From an uncultured Emergencia sp. (GTDB lineage Bacteria; Bacillota; Clostridia; Peptostreptococcales; Anaerovoracaceae): DNA of 51,767 bases. Shown here piece by piece: positions 1 to 8,848 of the stretch; within the stretch, counting starts at the first letter, position 1; each line of letters begins with the position of its first letter. The stretch is from NCBI GenBank assembly GCA_937997955.1, contig CALLDR010000042.1:1-51767 (forward strand). The letters run 5' to 3'. Both the position numbers and the translations under genes were made by a program. The notes below the pieces were generated by a model. The model did no database searches and was not told the DNA's origin. It was given only the letters and a program-made list of their open reading frames with translations.

Positions 1-5
1 ACCGC

Positions 6-34
6 TTGAATTCAGGCCCTCCCCGTGGTATGAT
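6..34 (+). promoter_or_regulatory. Probable sigma-70 promoter of asnS
   Basis: TTGAAT (6-11), a 17-bp spacer and TATGAT (29-34) form a good housekeeping promoter. Transcription would begin near 41 and leave an untranslated leader of about 150 nt before asnS. Confidence 0.5.
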
Positions 35-44
35 ATTTCTAAGC

Positions 45-116
45 ATGTTCTTTTCCAAAATTGGGAAAGCTAATTGCGAGGCCGGCTTATGTTTTAGGAG
101 GCCAGCGAAGAACATC
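45..116 (+). other. Structured leader of asnS
   Basis: ATGTTCTT (45-52) can pair with AAGAACAT (109-116) to close a domain holding a TTTCC/GGGAA hairpin and a GGCC/GGCC hairpin. No T-box sequence (GGGTGG-ACCGCG type) and no terminator with a T-run was seen, so this is not a recognisable T-box. The element is unidentified and the folding was done by eye. Confidence 0.3.
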
Positions 117-192
117 TGCAAATGAGACTGATCAGCGGCCCCTGCCGCTTAAAACAAATCATAAACAATATTATAGAAGGAAGGAAAAAGAA

Positions 193-1587
193 ATGAAAGA
201 CATACAGCTTAGAGAGCTTCACCGGAACGCGAAAGACTATGCTGACAAAGAAATCGTTGTCAGAGGATGGGTCAGGACCAATAGAAGCTCCAATAAGTTT
301 GGATTTATAGAACTGAACGACGGAACTTTCTTCAAGTCCGTTCAGATCGTTTACGAGGCGGACAAGATCTCCAACTTTGATGAGGTTTCCAAGGCGCCGA
401 TCGCGTCTGCCTGGACCGTCAAGGGTACTCTGGTGCTGACGCCGGAAGCGAAGCAGCCCTTTGAGATCAAAGCCAGCGAAGTGGTCCTGGAGGCAGACTC
501 CGCATCTGACTATCCGCTGCAGAAGAAACGTCATTCCATGGAATTCCTCAGAGAGATCGCCCACCTGAGACCGAGAAGCAACACCTTCTCCGCCGTGTTC
601 AGAGTGCGCTCCCTGGTGGCCTACGCCGTGCATAAGTTCTTCCAGGATCAGGACTTTGTCTATGCCCACACGCCGATCATCACAGGCAGCGACTGCGAAG
701 GCGCGGGCGAAATGTTCCGCATCACCACATTGGATCTGGACGATCTGCCGAAGACAGAGGACGGCAGCATCGATTACAGCCAGGACTTCTTCGGCAAGGA
801 GACCAGCCTGACCGTAAGCGGACAGCTGGAGGCGGAAACCTTTGCTATGGCGTTCAGAAACGTATATACCTTCGGACCTACGTTCAGAGCGGAGAACTCC
901 AACACCACCAGACACGCCTCCGAGTTCTGGATGATCGAGCCGGAAATCGCCTTTGCAGACCTTGAGGACAACATGGATCTGGCAGAGGCCATGGTCAAAT
1001 ATATCATCAACTATGTGCTGGAGCACGCGCCGGAAGAGATGGCCTTCTTCAACCAGTTCATCGATAAGGGCCTGCTGGAGCGGCTGGACAACATCGTAAA
1101 CTCCGACTTCGGCCGCGTGACCTACACCGAGGCCGTAGAGCTTCTGAAGAAGTCCGGCAAGGAATTCCAGTATCCGGTGGAGTGGGGCATCGACCTGCAG
1201 ACCGAACACGAGAGATATCTGACAGAGGAGGTCTTCAAAAAGCCGATCTTTGTAACCGATTACCCGAAGGACATCAAAGCTTTCTACATGCGTCTCAACG
1301 ACGACGGAAAGACCGTTGCCGCCTGCGACCTGCTGGTGCCGGGCGTCGGCGAGATCATCGGCGGAAGCCAGAGAGAAGAGCGTCTTGACGTGCTGACCGC
1401 GCGCATGGCTGAGCTTGGCCTGGATGAAAAGGATTACTGGTGGTATCTGGATCTGCGCAAATACGGCGGTGTAAAGCACGCCGGCTACGGACTGGGATTC
1501 GAGCGTATCATCATGTATATTACCGGCATGGGCAACATCAGAGACGTGCTGCCGTTCCCGAGAACCCCGAAGACGGCAGAGTTCTAA
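193..1587 (+). CDS. asnS: Asparagine--tRNA ligase
   Basis: Class II aminoacyl-tRNA synthetase that charges tRNA-Asn in the cytoplasm; 464 aa, normal for bacterial AsnRS. An N-terminal OB-fold anticodon-binding domain (about residues 1-115) is followed by the class II catalytic core. Motif 2 (FRAENSNTTRHASEFWMIEP) and motif 3 with GLGFERI near the C-terminus are intact, and the protein ends in the typical PRTPKTAEF. The frame is open back to 61, but ATG 193 has GAAGGAAGG just upstream and gives the family's usual N-terminus. The gene is monocistronic, with its own promoter and a strong terminator downstream. Confidence 0.97.
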   Translation: MKDIQLRELHRNAKDYADKEIVVRGWVRTNRSSNKFGFIELNDGTFFKSVQIVYEADKISNFDEVSKAPIASAWTVKGTLVLTPEAKQPFEIKASEVVLEADSASDYPLQKKRHSMEFLREIAHLRPRSNTFSAVFRVRSLVAYAVHKFFQDQDFVYAHTPIITGSDCEGAGEMFRITTLDLDDLPKTEDGSIDYSQDFFGKETSLTVSGQLEAETFAMAFRNVYTFGPTFRAENSNTTRHASEFWMIEPEIAFADLEDNMDLAEAMVKYIINYVLEHAPEEMAFFNQFIDKGLLERLDNIVNSDFGRVTYTEAVELLKKSGKEFQYPVEWGIDLQTEHERYLTEEVFKKPIFVTDYPKDIKAFYMRLNDDGKTVAACDLLVPGVGEIIGGSQREERLDVLTARMAELGLDEKDYWWYLDLRKYGGVKHAGYGLGFERIIMYITGMGNIRDVLPFPRTPKTAEF

Positions 1588-1629
1588 ATCGATCAAAAGT
1601 TCATACGACAAATACGATTACAGATCAAA

Positions 1630-1684
1630 AAAGCCCCGGCGGGATTTATGTCCTCTGCCGGGGCTTTGTGCTGTCCGTTTTTTT
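1630..1684 (+). terminator. Rho-independent terminator of asnS
   Basis: An 11-bp perfect stem, AAAGCCCCGGC (1630-1640) with GCCGGGGCTTT (1657-1667), is followed by a T-rich tract ending at 1684. It could also serve the convergent ATPase gene. Confidence 0.85.
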
Positions 1685-1716
1685 GTTCATCTTAAATTGG
1701 AGAGCTATTGCCTTCA

Positions 1717-3015
1717 TTATATCTTGTCAATCTGAGCTATCGCATACAGCGGCAGATTGATGAGCCAGGCTTCTTTTTTATAATCTGCCATAGAAGTGCG
1801 GACAGATATTTCGGGTGAGAATTTTTCCTGGTAGGTTTTCAGACTCTTAGCTTTGAGATTTACTTCTGCCTTTACTTCGATGGGAACAATCCGCTCGCCT
1901 GTGTCAACGACAAAATCTACTTCGCAGGAACCTCTGGCGTTGGTGTAATAGTAAACATCTAGGTCTTCGATAGTTTTAAGCTGTTGACAAACATATTGCT
2001 CTGTAAGAGCTCCCTTGAATTCAATGAAAAGGTCATTTCCATCGAGCAAAGTGCGCTGACGAAGTCCGGCCATACATCCCAGTAGTCCAACATCGACTAC
2101 AAACAGCTTAAACGCTTTCAAGTCTTCATACGCACGCAGCGGGATTCCTGCCGCATTGACCCTGCTGACTTTGTGAACAAGACCGCAATCGCTGAGCCAC
2201 ATAATTGCGGTTTCGTACTCTTTCGCGCGAGCACCTTCACGAACAAGACCGTAGATAAACTTTTTGTTTTCTTTGGCAAGCTGGGAAGGAATACTGTTCC
2301 ACAACATACGAAGTCTCGGAACAATGTCGTTTGGAGCGTGCTTGGAGAAATCCTGTTCATAGGCAGCAAGGATTCGCTTTTGAATTTCACGAACCTCGTT
2401 AAAGTCTTTGTTCTCCGCGAAGCTCTGCACTGCTTCGGGCATACCGCCAATAAAGTAATAATGCTTTAAGGCGTCGATATATGTTTGCTTAAAACTCGTG
2501 ACCATCTCGAAGTCTTGCTTATCAAGAAGTTCAGCAAACCGTTCTTTATCGGTCGCCATCAAAAATTCTTTGAAAGAAAGAGGATAGAGTTTTAAGAAAT
2601 CGACCTTGCCGACAGGAAAAGATGTGCCCTGGTGCAAAGCGATACCGAGCAGGGAACCGGCGCATACAATATGATACTGCGGCGCATTTTCGTAAAAATA
2701 CTTGAGAGATGTCAATGCTCTCGGAACTTCCTGCACTTCATCGAAAATCAACAAAGTGTTATCCGGGTCAATTTTGTGACCTGCATACAGTTCCAGCCCC
2801 ATAATTAGGCGGCCAGTATCCAAATCAGATGCAAACAACTCCGCCATTCTGGAATTAGAGTCGAAATTGATATATACAGTATCCGTATACGCCTGCCTGC
2901 CAAATTCTTTCATCAGCCAAGTCTTGCCGACCTGTCGCGCGCCTTCGATAATTAAAGGCTTACGGCGCTTACTTTGTTTCCAGTTTAATAATTTTTCAAT
3001 TGCAATTCGGTACAT
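1717..3015 (-). CDS. ATP-binding protein, AAA_14/DUF4143 family
   Basis: 432-aa P-loop ATPase of the widespread AAA_14 plus DUF4143 family, whose cellular role is not settled. Walker A GARQVGKT lies at residues 25-32 and Walker B LLIFDE at 88-93. The C-terminal third carries the DUF4143 region with CEVDFVVD...PIEVKAE, which looks like a PD-(D/E)XK nuclease-like fold. The start was chosen at MYRIAIEKLL because GGGGGG lies 7-8 nt upstream; the frame is open to 3132 without a better site. It stands alone between asnS and the sigma-54 activator. Such genes often occur in several copies and move between genomes, which fits the duplicate fragment at 3185-3233. The family call is solid, the function unknown. 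Confidence 0.85.
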   Translation of the reverse strand: MYRIAIEKLLNWKQSKRRKPLIIEGARQVGKTWLMKEFGRQAYTDTVYINFDSNSRMAELFASDLDTGRLIMGLELYAGHKIDPDNTLLIFDEVQEVPRALTSLKYFYENAPQYHIVCAGSLLGIALHQGTSFPVGKVDFLKLYPLSFKEFLMATDKERFAELLDKQDFEMVTSFKQTYIDALKHYYFIGGMPEAVQSFAENKDFNEVREIQKRILAAYEQDFSKHAPNDIVPRLRMLWNSIPSQLAKENKKFIYGLVREGARAKEYETAIMWLSDCGLVHKVSRVNAAGIPLRAYEDLKAFKLFVVDVGLLGCMAGLRQRTLLDGNDLFIEFKGALTEQYVCQQLKTIEDLDVYYYTNARGSCEVDFVVDTGERIVPIEVKAEVNLKAKSLKTYQEKFSPEISVRTSMADYKKEAWLINLPLYAIAQIDKI

Positions 3016-3184
3016 ACACGCACCCCCCATTATTATGATGCAAACATAGCATATCACAGAATCACAAAAAATACAACGAATTTCAGGAGATAGATTACAC
3101 TTTTTACAATGAAAAAAGAAAAACATCTGCAATATCTTTTAAGTAAGGGATTCTGCAATTGTTCGTTTAGGCTGGCTTAAATTG

Positions 3185-3233
3185 GCCAAATTCTTTCATC
3201 AGCCAAGTCTTGCCGACCTGCCGCGCGCCTTCG
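3185..3233 (-). pseudogene. 49-bp remnant of a second AAA_14 ATPase gene
   Basis: 3185-3233 matches 2899-2947 at 48 of 49 bases in the same orientation. It encodes the Walker A segment (about residues 24-39) of the neighbouring ATPase. The match ends abruptly on both sides and no open frame continues. It is either the relic of a tandem copy removed by recombination or a small local duplication. Confidence 0.7.
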
Positions 3234-3286
3234 GTGATATGTATATGGATATGGGAATTCCACAACCGCAAAGATGCCGCTCAGCG

Positions 3287-4720
3287 CTACGGCAGCTGAA
3301 TGTCCAGCACTTTCATGCGATAGCTCAGCTTCTGCGGCGACATCTGCAGCTTTTTCGCTGTGGCGGAGAGAGTCTTCTCCCTGGCAAGGACCGCGCTGAT
3401 GATGGCCGACTCGTATTCCTTCAGGGTCTTGTCCAGATTGATGGAATCCGCCTCAAGGATATGGGACAGATCAAAGGCGGTTCCGTCCGGCGACTGCTCC
3501 GATGCCGATGGATCGGACGGCGCGGCAGGGTTGGCGGCCCGTTCCAGAGCTTCACTTTCCGCCAGATACTTCTGGATGATGTCGCCGCTGATGTATTCCG
3601 AAGTTTCCAGGTTAAAGGCGCTTTCCAGCACGTTTTCCAGCTGGCGGACGTTGCCCGGCCAGTCGCAGGACATCAGATGCTGCTTTGCTTCCTGCTGAAG
3701 CCCCTTGATCCGCTTCTGCATTTTCTCATTGAGTTTGCCGATAAAGTGGCTGGACAGCAGCGGAATGTCGTCCTTGCGGCTGCGAAGAGGCGGAATGGAG
3801 ATCCGCGCGATGTTCAGCCGGTAATACAGGTCGCGGCGCAGCCGGTCGTCTATGACCAGCTTTTCCGGCACTTCGTTGGTCGCCACGATCAGGCGCACGT
3901 CAAAATAGTGGTCCCGCTCACCGCCGATGCGGCGGGACTTTCCCTCCTCGATGATCTTCAGCAGCTTGGCCTGCAGTCCGATGTCCATGGAATTGAGCTC
4001 ATCTAGAAACAAAGTGCCTCCGTCCGCCTGCTCGAAGAGACCGGCCTTCGTCTCCGCCCCGGTGAAGCTTCCCTTTTCTACGCCGAAGAGAAGGCTTTCC
4101 ATCAGGTTTTCCGGTATGGCGGCGCAGTTCTGAGCGATAAAAGGATAGCCCCGGCGCTTGCCCTCGGAGTGGATGGCCTCTGCTACCAGCTCTTTGCCGG
4201 TGCCCGTTTCGCCGTAGATCAGCGTGTTGGAGTCGGAATTGCTGAGAAGGCGGATTTCCTCTTTTAACTGCAGCATCTGCGGATTTGCCGTGATAATGTC
4301 GTCGAGGCCGTAGAGCTTTTCTACGATATATTCATTCGCTGAGAGATTCTTTAAAGAGATCAGCCGGATGAGATGTACGGCCGCGGTGCTTTGACCGCCG
4401 CCGGATACGGGACAGACCGCGGCGGAAAAGACGAACTCATGCTGCCGCCAGATCAGCCGCTGCGGCGGGATTTGGGTGGGCTCTCCGTTTTGGAGCGCGG
4501 AAAAAACCGGGCCGCCTTCAGCAGAAAGCTCCCTGTATACAGCGGTGACCGACTTGCCAATCATGGATCTGCAGAATTCCGGCAGAATCTGATTTGAGAT
4601 CCGGTCAAACCACTCCATATGCTCTATGATGCCGTCTCTGTCGGTGGTCAGAAATCCATCGCAGACAGGGCGGTTCGTTTCAACGATACTTTTAACCTTG
4701 TTATTCTTCAGCTTGTCCAT
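3287..4720 (-). CDS. Sigma-54-dependent transcriptional activator (PAS-AAA-Fis)
   Basis: 477-aa enhancer-binding protein that would remodel sigma-54 RNA polymerase. A PAS-like sensor covers about residues 15-125, the AAA+ domain about 145-370, and a Fis-type helix-turn-helix about 435-475. Walker A GETGTGKE is at 170-177, the sigma-54 contact loop GSFTGA at 217-222 (the usual GAFTGA with A to S) and Walker B at 234-241. There is no receiver domain, so it probably senses a small ligand through the PAS domain, as TyrR/RocR-type activators do. The ribosome site is weak (CAGG two nt from ATG). It is divergent from the dpp-peptidase operon, and the gap holds a -24/-12 promoter and palindromes, so it very likely activates that operon. 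Confidence 0.9.
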   Translation of the reverse strand: MDKLKNNKVKSIVETNRPVCDGFLTTDRDGIIEHMEWFDRISNQILPEFCRSMIGKSVTAVYRELSAEGGPVFSALQNGEPTQIPPQRLIWRQHEFVFSAAVCPVSGGGQSTAAVHLIRLISLKNLSANEYIVEKLYGLDDIITANPQMLQLKEEIRLLSNSDSNTLIYGETGTGKELVAEAIHSEGKRRGYPFIAQNCAAIPENLMESLLFGVEKGSFTGAETKAGLFEQADGGTLFLDELNSMDIGLQAKLLKIIEEGKSRRIGGERDHYFDVRLIVATNEVPEKLVIDDRLRRDLYYRLNIARISIPPLRSRKDDIPLLSSHFIGKLNEKMQKRIKGLQQEAKQHLMSCDWPGNVRQLENVLESAFNLETSEYISGDIIQKYLAESEALERAANPAAPSDPSASEQSPDGTAFDLSHILEADSINLDKTLKEYESAIISAVLAREKTLSATAKKLQMSPQKLSYRMKVLDIQLP

Positions 4721-4773
4721 AACCTGATTCAGTAGTAATTGTCCTCATAACGGCGGTAATTTTTTCTTCTTAT

Positions 4774-4802
4774 TTTATATAATAGCGGGGCCGTTTTGTC
4801 AA
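4774..4802 (-). promoter_or_regulatory. Sigma-70 promoter of the activator gene
   Basis: On the minus strand TTGACA (4802-4797), a 17-bp spacer and TATAAA (4779-4774) form a near-consensus housekeeping promoter about 50 bp upstream of the activator start. Palindrome 4810-4823 lies just upstream of its -35 box, so autoregulation is possible. Confidence 0.65.
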
Positions 4803-4809
4803 CTCCCTT

Positions 4810-4868
4810 TCAAAAAATTTTGATAGGCCTTCAAAATCTTTTGAAAAGTCTATAAAAAAATTTTGTGA
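4810..4868. promoter_or_regulatory. Upstream activator sites for the dpp operon
   Basis: TCAAAA-AA-TTTTGA (4810-4823) and TTCAAAA-TC-TTTTGAA (4830-4845) share the consensus TTCAAAA-N2-TTTTGAA; a weaker copy is near 4853-4868. They lie about 120-180 bp upstream of the expected start of the sigma-54 promoter, a normal place for enhancer sites. That the adjacent PAS-AAA-Fis protein binds them is inferred from position. Confidence 0.6.
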
Positions 4869-4963
4869 CGGCAGGGGAGCGGCAGGGAGCCGGATTGAGA
4901 GAACACCCCGATAATTGTTGAAATTTCAGTATTTTTAAATTACTTTAGCAGAGAAAAGAACTT

Positions 4964-4978
4964 TGGCACGGCCGTTGC
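4964..4978 (+). promoter_or_regulatory. Sigma-54 promoter of the dpp-peptidase operon
   Basis: TGGCAC-GGCCG-TTGC is a perfect -24/-12 element with the required 5-bp spacing. Transcription would start near 4990, 44 nt before the GTG start of the first permease gene. Confidence 0.88.
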
Positions 4979-5033
4979 ATATATAATTGGCAGTGAAGAC
5001 AAGAAACGGGAGACGAATTTTGGAGGTGACAAC

Positions 5034-5999
5034 GTGAAACGATATGTTCTAAGACGAATTATCACAGGCATTTTAACAGTATTGATTGTATTTATTTTAA
5101 ACTTCTTCCTCATCCAGGCGGCGCCGGGAGACCCGGTGACGACACTGATGGGCAAGGACAACCACGATCCCGAGGTCAGACAGGCTTTGATCGAAAAGTA
5201 CGGCTATGACCAGCCGGTCATCGTACAGCTGGGAAAACAGCTCCAGACCCTGATGCACGGTGATCTGGGAGACTCCGTCATCCAGAACAGGCCGGTGGGA
5301 GAGATGGTCAGTGAGAAACTGGGTCCCACCATTTTGCTGGGGCTGACCGGAGCGGTGCTGGCCGCCGTCATCGGTACGCTGCTGGGTATTCTGGCGGCCC
5401 GAAAGGAGGGCAAGCCTCTGGACGTGGTCGCGTCGGGCACATCTTATGTGTTCAGCGCCATGCCTCAGTTCTGGCTCGGGCTGATGCTGATCATCGTGTT
5501 CTCCTCTGAGCTGGGGTGGTTCCCGTCCTACGGCATGACGGACACCAGAGCCAATTACACAGGGCTGGCCTATGTGGCCGACGTGCTGAAGCACATGTTC
5601 CTGCCTCTGGTGACCCTGACCCTGGCGCTGCTCCCGCAGTACTTCCGTATCGCAAAGTCCTCCGTCCTGCAGGTGGCCAACGAGGAATTCATACAGACCT
5701 TCCGGGCTGCGGGCATGGACGAAAAGAAGATCTTCCGCAAGTACGTGTTCCGCAACGCGATCTTGCCGACGGTAACCATCTTCGGCATCTCCATGGCCTA
5801 CCTGCTGACCGGCGTCATGCTCATCGAAATCGTATTCGCGTGGCCGGGCATGGGACGCCTGATGACTACGGCGATTTCTCAGCGTGATTATCCGACCCTG
5901 ATCGGCATCAATCTGATCATGGCCGTATCGGTAGCGGTGGTCATGCTGGTAGTGGATATTGTTTACGCGAAGCTGGATCCGCGGATCCGATATGAATAG
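5034..5999 (+). CDS. dppB: Peptide ABC transporter permease, DppB/OppB type
   Basis: 321-aa inner-membrane subunit of a peptide/nickel-class ABC importer. An N-terminal membrane segment (about residues 9-30) is followed by the DppB-specific extracytoplasmic part and five more membrane segments. The EAA coupling loop, with RAAGMDEKKIFRKYVFRN at about 226-243, is clear. The start is GTG 5034, with GGAGG seven nt upstream. It is the first gene of the operon dppB-dppC-dppD-dppF-binding protein-peptidases, under the sigma-54 promoter at 4964. The neighbouring peptidases favour peptides as substrate over nickel or sugars. Confidence 0.93.
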   Translation: MKRYVLRRIITGILTVLIVFILNFFLIQAAPGDPVTTLMGKDNHDPEVRQALIEKYGYDQPVIVQLGKQLQTLMHGDLGDSVIQNRPVGEMVSEKLGPTILLGLTGAVLAAVIGTLLGILAARKEGKPLDVVASGTSYVFSAMPQFWLGLMLIIVFSSELGWFPSYGMTDTRANYTGLAYVADVLKHMFLPLVTLTLALLPQYFRIAKSSVLQVANEEFIQTFRAAGMDEKKIFRKYVFRNAILPTVTIFGISMAYLLTGVMLIEIVFAWPGMGRLMTTAISQRDYPTLIGINLIMAVSVAVVMLVVDIVYAKLDPRIRYE

Positions 6000-6010
6000 A
6001 GGTGAGTTGG

Positions 6011-6862
6011 TTGGAAAAGAACAGACTATCTTCATTGGGAAAAACCATCGCCAGCGACAAACAAATGCTGGCAGGCTGCATCGGGATTCTGATCCTGCTG
6101 CTCATCATGATAGCCGCGCCGCTGCTGGCCACAGAGGATCCGTCCGTCTATGGGGCTGACCGCCTCAACGGGCTGGGCGAAAACGGCCACCTGCTGGGCA
6201 CTAACCACATGGGCCAGGACGTCTACAGCATGATCATCTACGGCGTGCGGACCTCCATCAAAGTCGCCGTGATCTCGGCGCTGATCTCCGGCATCCTGGG
6301 CGTGCTGATCGGCGGAGTGGCAGGCTTCTTCGGAGGCAAGGCGGATACGGTCATCTCGGAGATCATCAATATCTTCATGATGCTGCCGTCCTTCTTCCTG
6401 ATCCTGCTCATCGTAGCCCTCTTCGGCAACAGCCTGACCAACGTCATGATCGTCATCGGCATCACCACGTGGCCCGGCAACGCCAAGCTGATGCGGGCGC
6501 AGGCCCTGTCGCTGAGGGAGCGGGTCTTTGTCAAGAGCGCGGAGGCCATGGGAGAGACACGGCTGCAGATCCTGTTTAAGTACATCATTCCCAACGGCAT
6601 CTTTCCGGTCATAGCCAATACGACCATGGGCATGGCAAGCGCCATTTTGACTGAGGCAGGACTTTCCTTCCTGGGCCTGGGAGATCCGTCCATCATCAGC
6701 TGGGGACAGATGATCTACGCAGGCAAGCAGTACATCACCTCTGCATGGTGGATCTCCACCTTCGCCGGAGTGGCCATCGTCATCGCCGTCCTCATCTTCT
6801 ATCTGCTGGGAGACGGGCTGAACCACGTGCTCGACCCGAGACACAATAAAAGGAGGGCTTAG
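6011..6862 (+). CDS. dppC: Peptide ABC transporter permease, DppC/OppC type
   Basis: About 283-aa second permease. It has the DppC N-terminal membrane anchor (about residues 18-38), a DPSVYGADRLNG-type periplasmic segment, and the EAA loop around SAEAMGETRLQILFKYIIPN. The start is uncertain: the frame also has GTG at 6002, but AGAGGTGAG (5998-6006) sits ideally before TTG 6011, whereas GTG 6002 lies inside that site. It begins 11 bp after dppB and ends 3 bp before dppD. It pairs with DppB to form the membrane channel. Confidence 0.92.
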   Translation: MEKNRLSSLGKTIASDKQMLAGCIGILILLLIMIAAPLLATEDPSVYGADRLNGLGENGHLLGTNHMGQDVYSMIIYGVRTSIKVAVISALISGILGVLIGGVAGFFGGKADTVISEIINIFMMLPSFFLILLIVALFGNSLTNVMIVIGITTWPGNAKLMRAQALSLRERVFVKSAEAMGETRLQILFKYIIPNGIFPVIANTTMGMASAILTEAGLSFLGLGDPSIISWGQMIYAGKQYITSAWWISTFAGVAIVIAVLIFYLLGDGLNHVLDPRHNKRRA

Positions 6863-6865
6863 GCC

Positions 6866-7849
6866 ATGGGAGAAGTTTTAAGACTGGAAGACGTCAACGT
6901 AACATATAAGACGAAATCAAAAGAAGTGTACGCGGTGAAGGGCGCCAGCTTTACCATCGACCAGGGTGATTCTCTGGGGGTGGTCGGCGAGTCAGGTTCA
7001 GGAAAATCCACCCTGGCCATGGCCCTGCTGCGGCTCCACGATGAAAAATACACAGAAGTGACCGGCAGGGTGATCTTTCAGGGACAGCAGGACCTTCTGC
7101 AGATGACACAGCAGGAGATGAACGCCATTCGCTGGACAGGGATATCCGTCGTGTTCCAGAGAGCCATGAACGCCCTGAGCCCGGTCCACCGGATCAAAGA
7201 CCAGATCGAGGATATCTACCGGGTCCACGAACCGAAGGCCACATCAAAGGAGATCGAAGAGAGGATGATCTACCTGCTGAAGCTGGTAAACCTGCCGGAG
7301 CGTGTCTATCGCCTCTATCCCCACGAAATGTCAGGCGGCATGCTGCAGCGCACGGCCATCGCCATGAGCCTGCTCCACGATCCGAAGCTGATCATCTTTG
7401 ACGAGGCCACCACCGCGTTGGACGTGGTGACCCAGGGACAGATCCTGGAAGAGATCGTCCAGATGGAAAAGACCCTCAACATGACCAGGATCATGATTAC
7501 CCACGACATGTCCGTGGTAGCGGCCTCCTGCAACAAGGTGGCGGTCATGTACGCCGGAGAGTTTCTGGAGATCGGCATGGTCAGAGATATTTTCAAACGG
7601 CCGATGCATCCGTATACGAAGGGCCTGATGAGCTCCTTCCCGTCCCTGAAAAATGAAAGCCACGGCAAGCTGACGGCCATCCCCGGATCGCTGCCGGACC
7701 TGTCAAAGAAGCCGCGGGGCTGTATCTTTGCTCCACGCTGCGGCATGGCGACGGAAAAGTGTTTCCAGGAAAAGCCGCTGCTTCTGGCCAGGGAAGACGG
7801 CAGGCGCGCGGCATGTCATTACTGTGAAGGCGGTGAGATCCATGAGTGA
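6866..7849 (+). CDS. dppD: Peptide ABC transporter ATP-binding protein, DppD type
   Basis: 327-aa ATPase of the importer. Walker A GESGSGKST, the signature region around MSGGMLQR, Walker B LIIFDEATTALD and the switch histidine in MITHDMS are all present. The C-terminal oligopeptide-transporter extension carries the cysteine-rich CIFAPRCGMATEKC segment (a Fe-S or metal site in some homologues). The start has GGAGG nine nt upstream. It overlaps dppF by 8 bp, indicating coupled translation. Confidence 0.95.
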   Translation: MGEVLRLEDVNVTYKTKSKEVYAVKGASFTIDQGDSLGVVGESGSGKSTLAMALLRLHDEKYTEVTGRVIFQGQQDLLQMTQQEMNAIRWTGISVVFQRAMNALSPVHRIKDQIEDIYRVHEPKATSKEIEERMIYLLKLVNLPERVYRLYPHEMSGGMLQRTAIAMSLLHDPKLIIFDEATTALDVVTQGQILEEIVQMEKTLNMTRIMITHDMSVVAASCNKVAVMYAGEFLEIGMVRDIFKRPMHPYTKGLMSSFPSLKNESHGKLTAIPGSLPDLSKKPRGCIFAPRCGMATEKCFQEKPLLLAREDGRRAACHYCEGGEIHE

Positions 7850-8843
7850 GAGAGCATATATATCCGTAGAGGGTATCAGCAAATGGTATCCGTATAAGGA
7901 CGCGGACAAGATCATAGAACGAGACAAGCGGTTTATCAAAGCCAACGACGATATCAACCTTTCCATCCAGAAGGGGGAGATCCTGGGCGTGATCGGCGAG
8001 TCCGGCTGCGGCAAGTCCACATTGGGAAAGCTGCTGACCAGGCTGGAAACCCCGTCGGCGGGAGACTGCTATATCGACGGCATATCTACCGGAGAACTGA
8101 TCAAAAAAGACCGCAAGGCCTTCCGCCGCACGGTTCAGATCGTCTTCCAGAACCCTTTTGATACCTTTACGCCGCGGGATACCATAGAACAGATTCTGCT
8201 GCGGCCTTTGAAAAACCACAGGATTGGAAAAGACAACGAAGAACGGCGGAAGCTGTGCATAGAGCGGCTGGAAGCCGGCGGCCTGGTGCCGGGTGAGGAG
8301 ATCATGAAGAGGTATCCACACGAACTGTCCGGCGGACAGCTGCAGCGCATTTCCATCATCCGGGCCATGCTCTTAGAACCGGACTTCATCGTGGCCGATG
8401 AGCCGGTGTCCATGCTGGACGTTTCTGTCAGAGCGGAGATCATCAACATGCTTATCGATCTGGCGAAGAACCGTGATACGGCGGTCATGTTCATCAGCCA
8501 TGACATCGCCCTGACCAGATATATTTCCGACAATATCGCGGTCATGTATCTGGGAAAGGTCGTAGAATATGGAAAAGCTGACGAGGTCGTCAACAACCCG
8601 CAGCACCCCTACACCAGGGCGCTGATATCCAACTGCGCGTCCATCGATCCCGATGAGAAGACAGAGTCCATTTCCATCGAAGGCGAGCCGCCGACGCCGC
8701 TGGACCCGGGCCCGGGCTGCTACTTCGCGCCCCGCTGTTACATGGCTACAGAGGCGTGCTGGGAGGCGTACCCGGAAAAACGCTTTGTAAAAGACGATCA
8801 TTGGATCACGTGTTTCAACTGCAGAGAAGACAAGGAGGTTTAA
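7842..8843 (+). CDS. dppF: Peptide ABC transporter ATP-binding protein, DppF type
   Basis: 333-aa second ATPase. Walker A GESGCGKST, signature LSGGQLQR, Walker B FIVADEPVSMLD, the H-loop in FISHDIA, and a C-terminal CYFAPRCYMATEAC extension like that of DppD. The start ATG 7842 lies within the end of dppD after GGCGGTGAG; upstream in-frame starts fall inside dppD and would add residues foreign to the family. With DppD it forms the heterodimeric motor. Confidence 0.95.
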   Translation: MSERAYISVEGISKWYPYKDADKIIERDKRFIKANDDINLSIQKGEILGVIGESGCGKSTLGKLLTRLETPSAGDCYIDGISTGELIKKDRKAFRRTVQIVFQNPFDTFTPRDTIEQILLRPLKNHRIGKDNEERRKLCIERLEAGGLVPGEEIMKRYPHELSGGQLQRISIIRAMLLEPDFIVADEPVSMLDVSVRAEIINMLIDLAKNRDTAVMFISHDIALTRYISDNIAVMYLGKVVEYGKADEVVNNPQHPYTRALISNCASIDPDEKTESISIEGEPPTPLDPGPGCYFAPRCYMATEACWEAYPEKRFVKDDHWITCFNCREDKEV

Positions 8844-8848
8844 AAAAC

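Noticed and set aside
41..192. T-box riboswitch before asnS
   Set aside because: No T-box consensus and no terminator/antiterminator pair.
3182..4006. Long plus-strand open frame over the activator gene
   Set aside because: Antisense shadow of a clear sigma-54 activator; no ribosome site and no recognisable protein.
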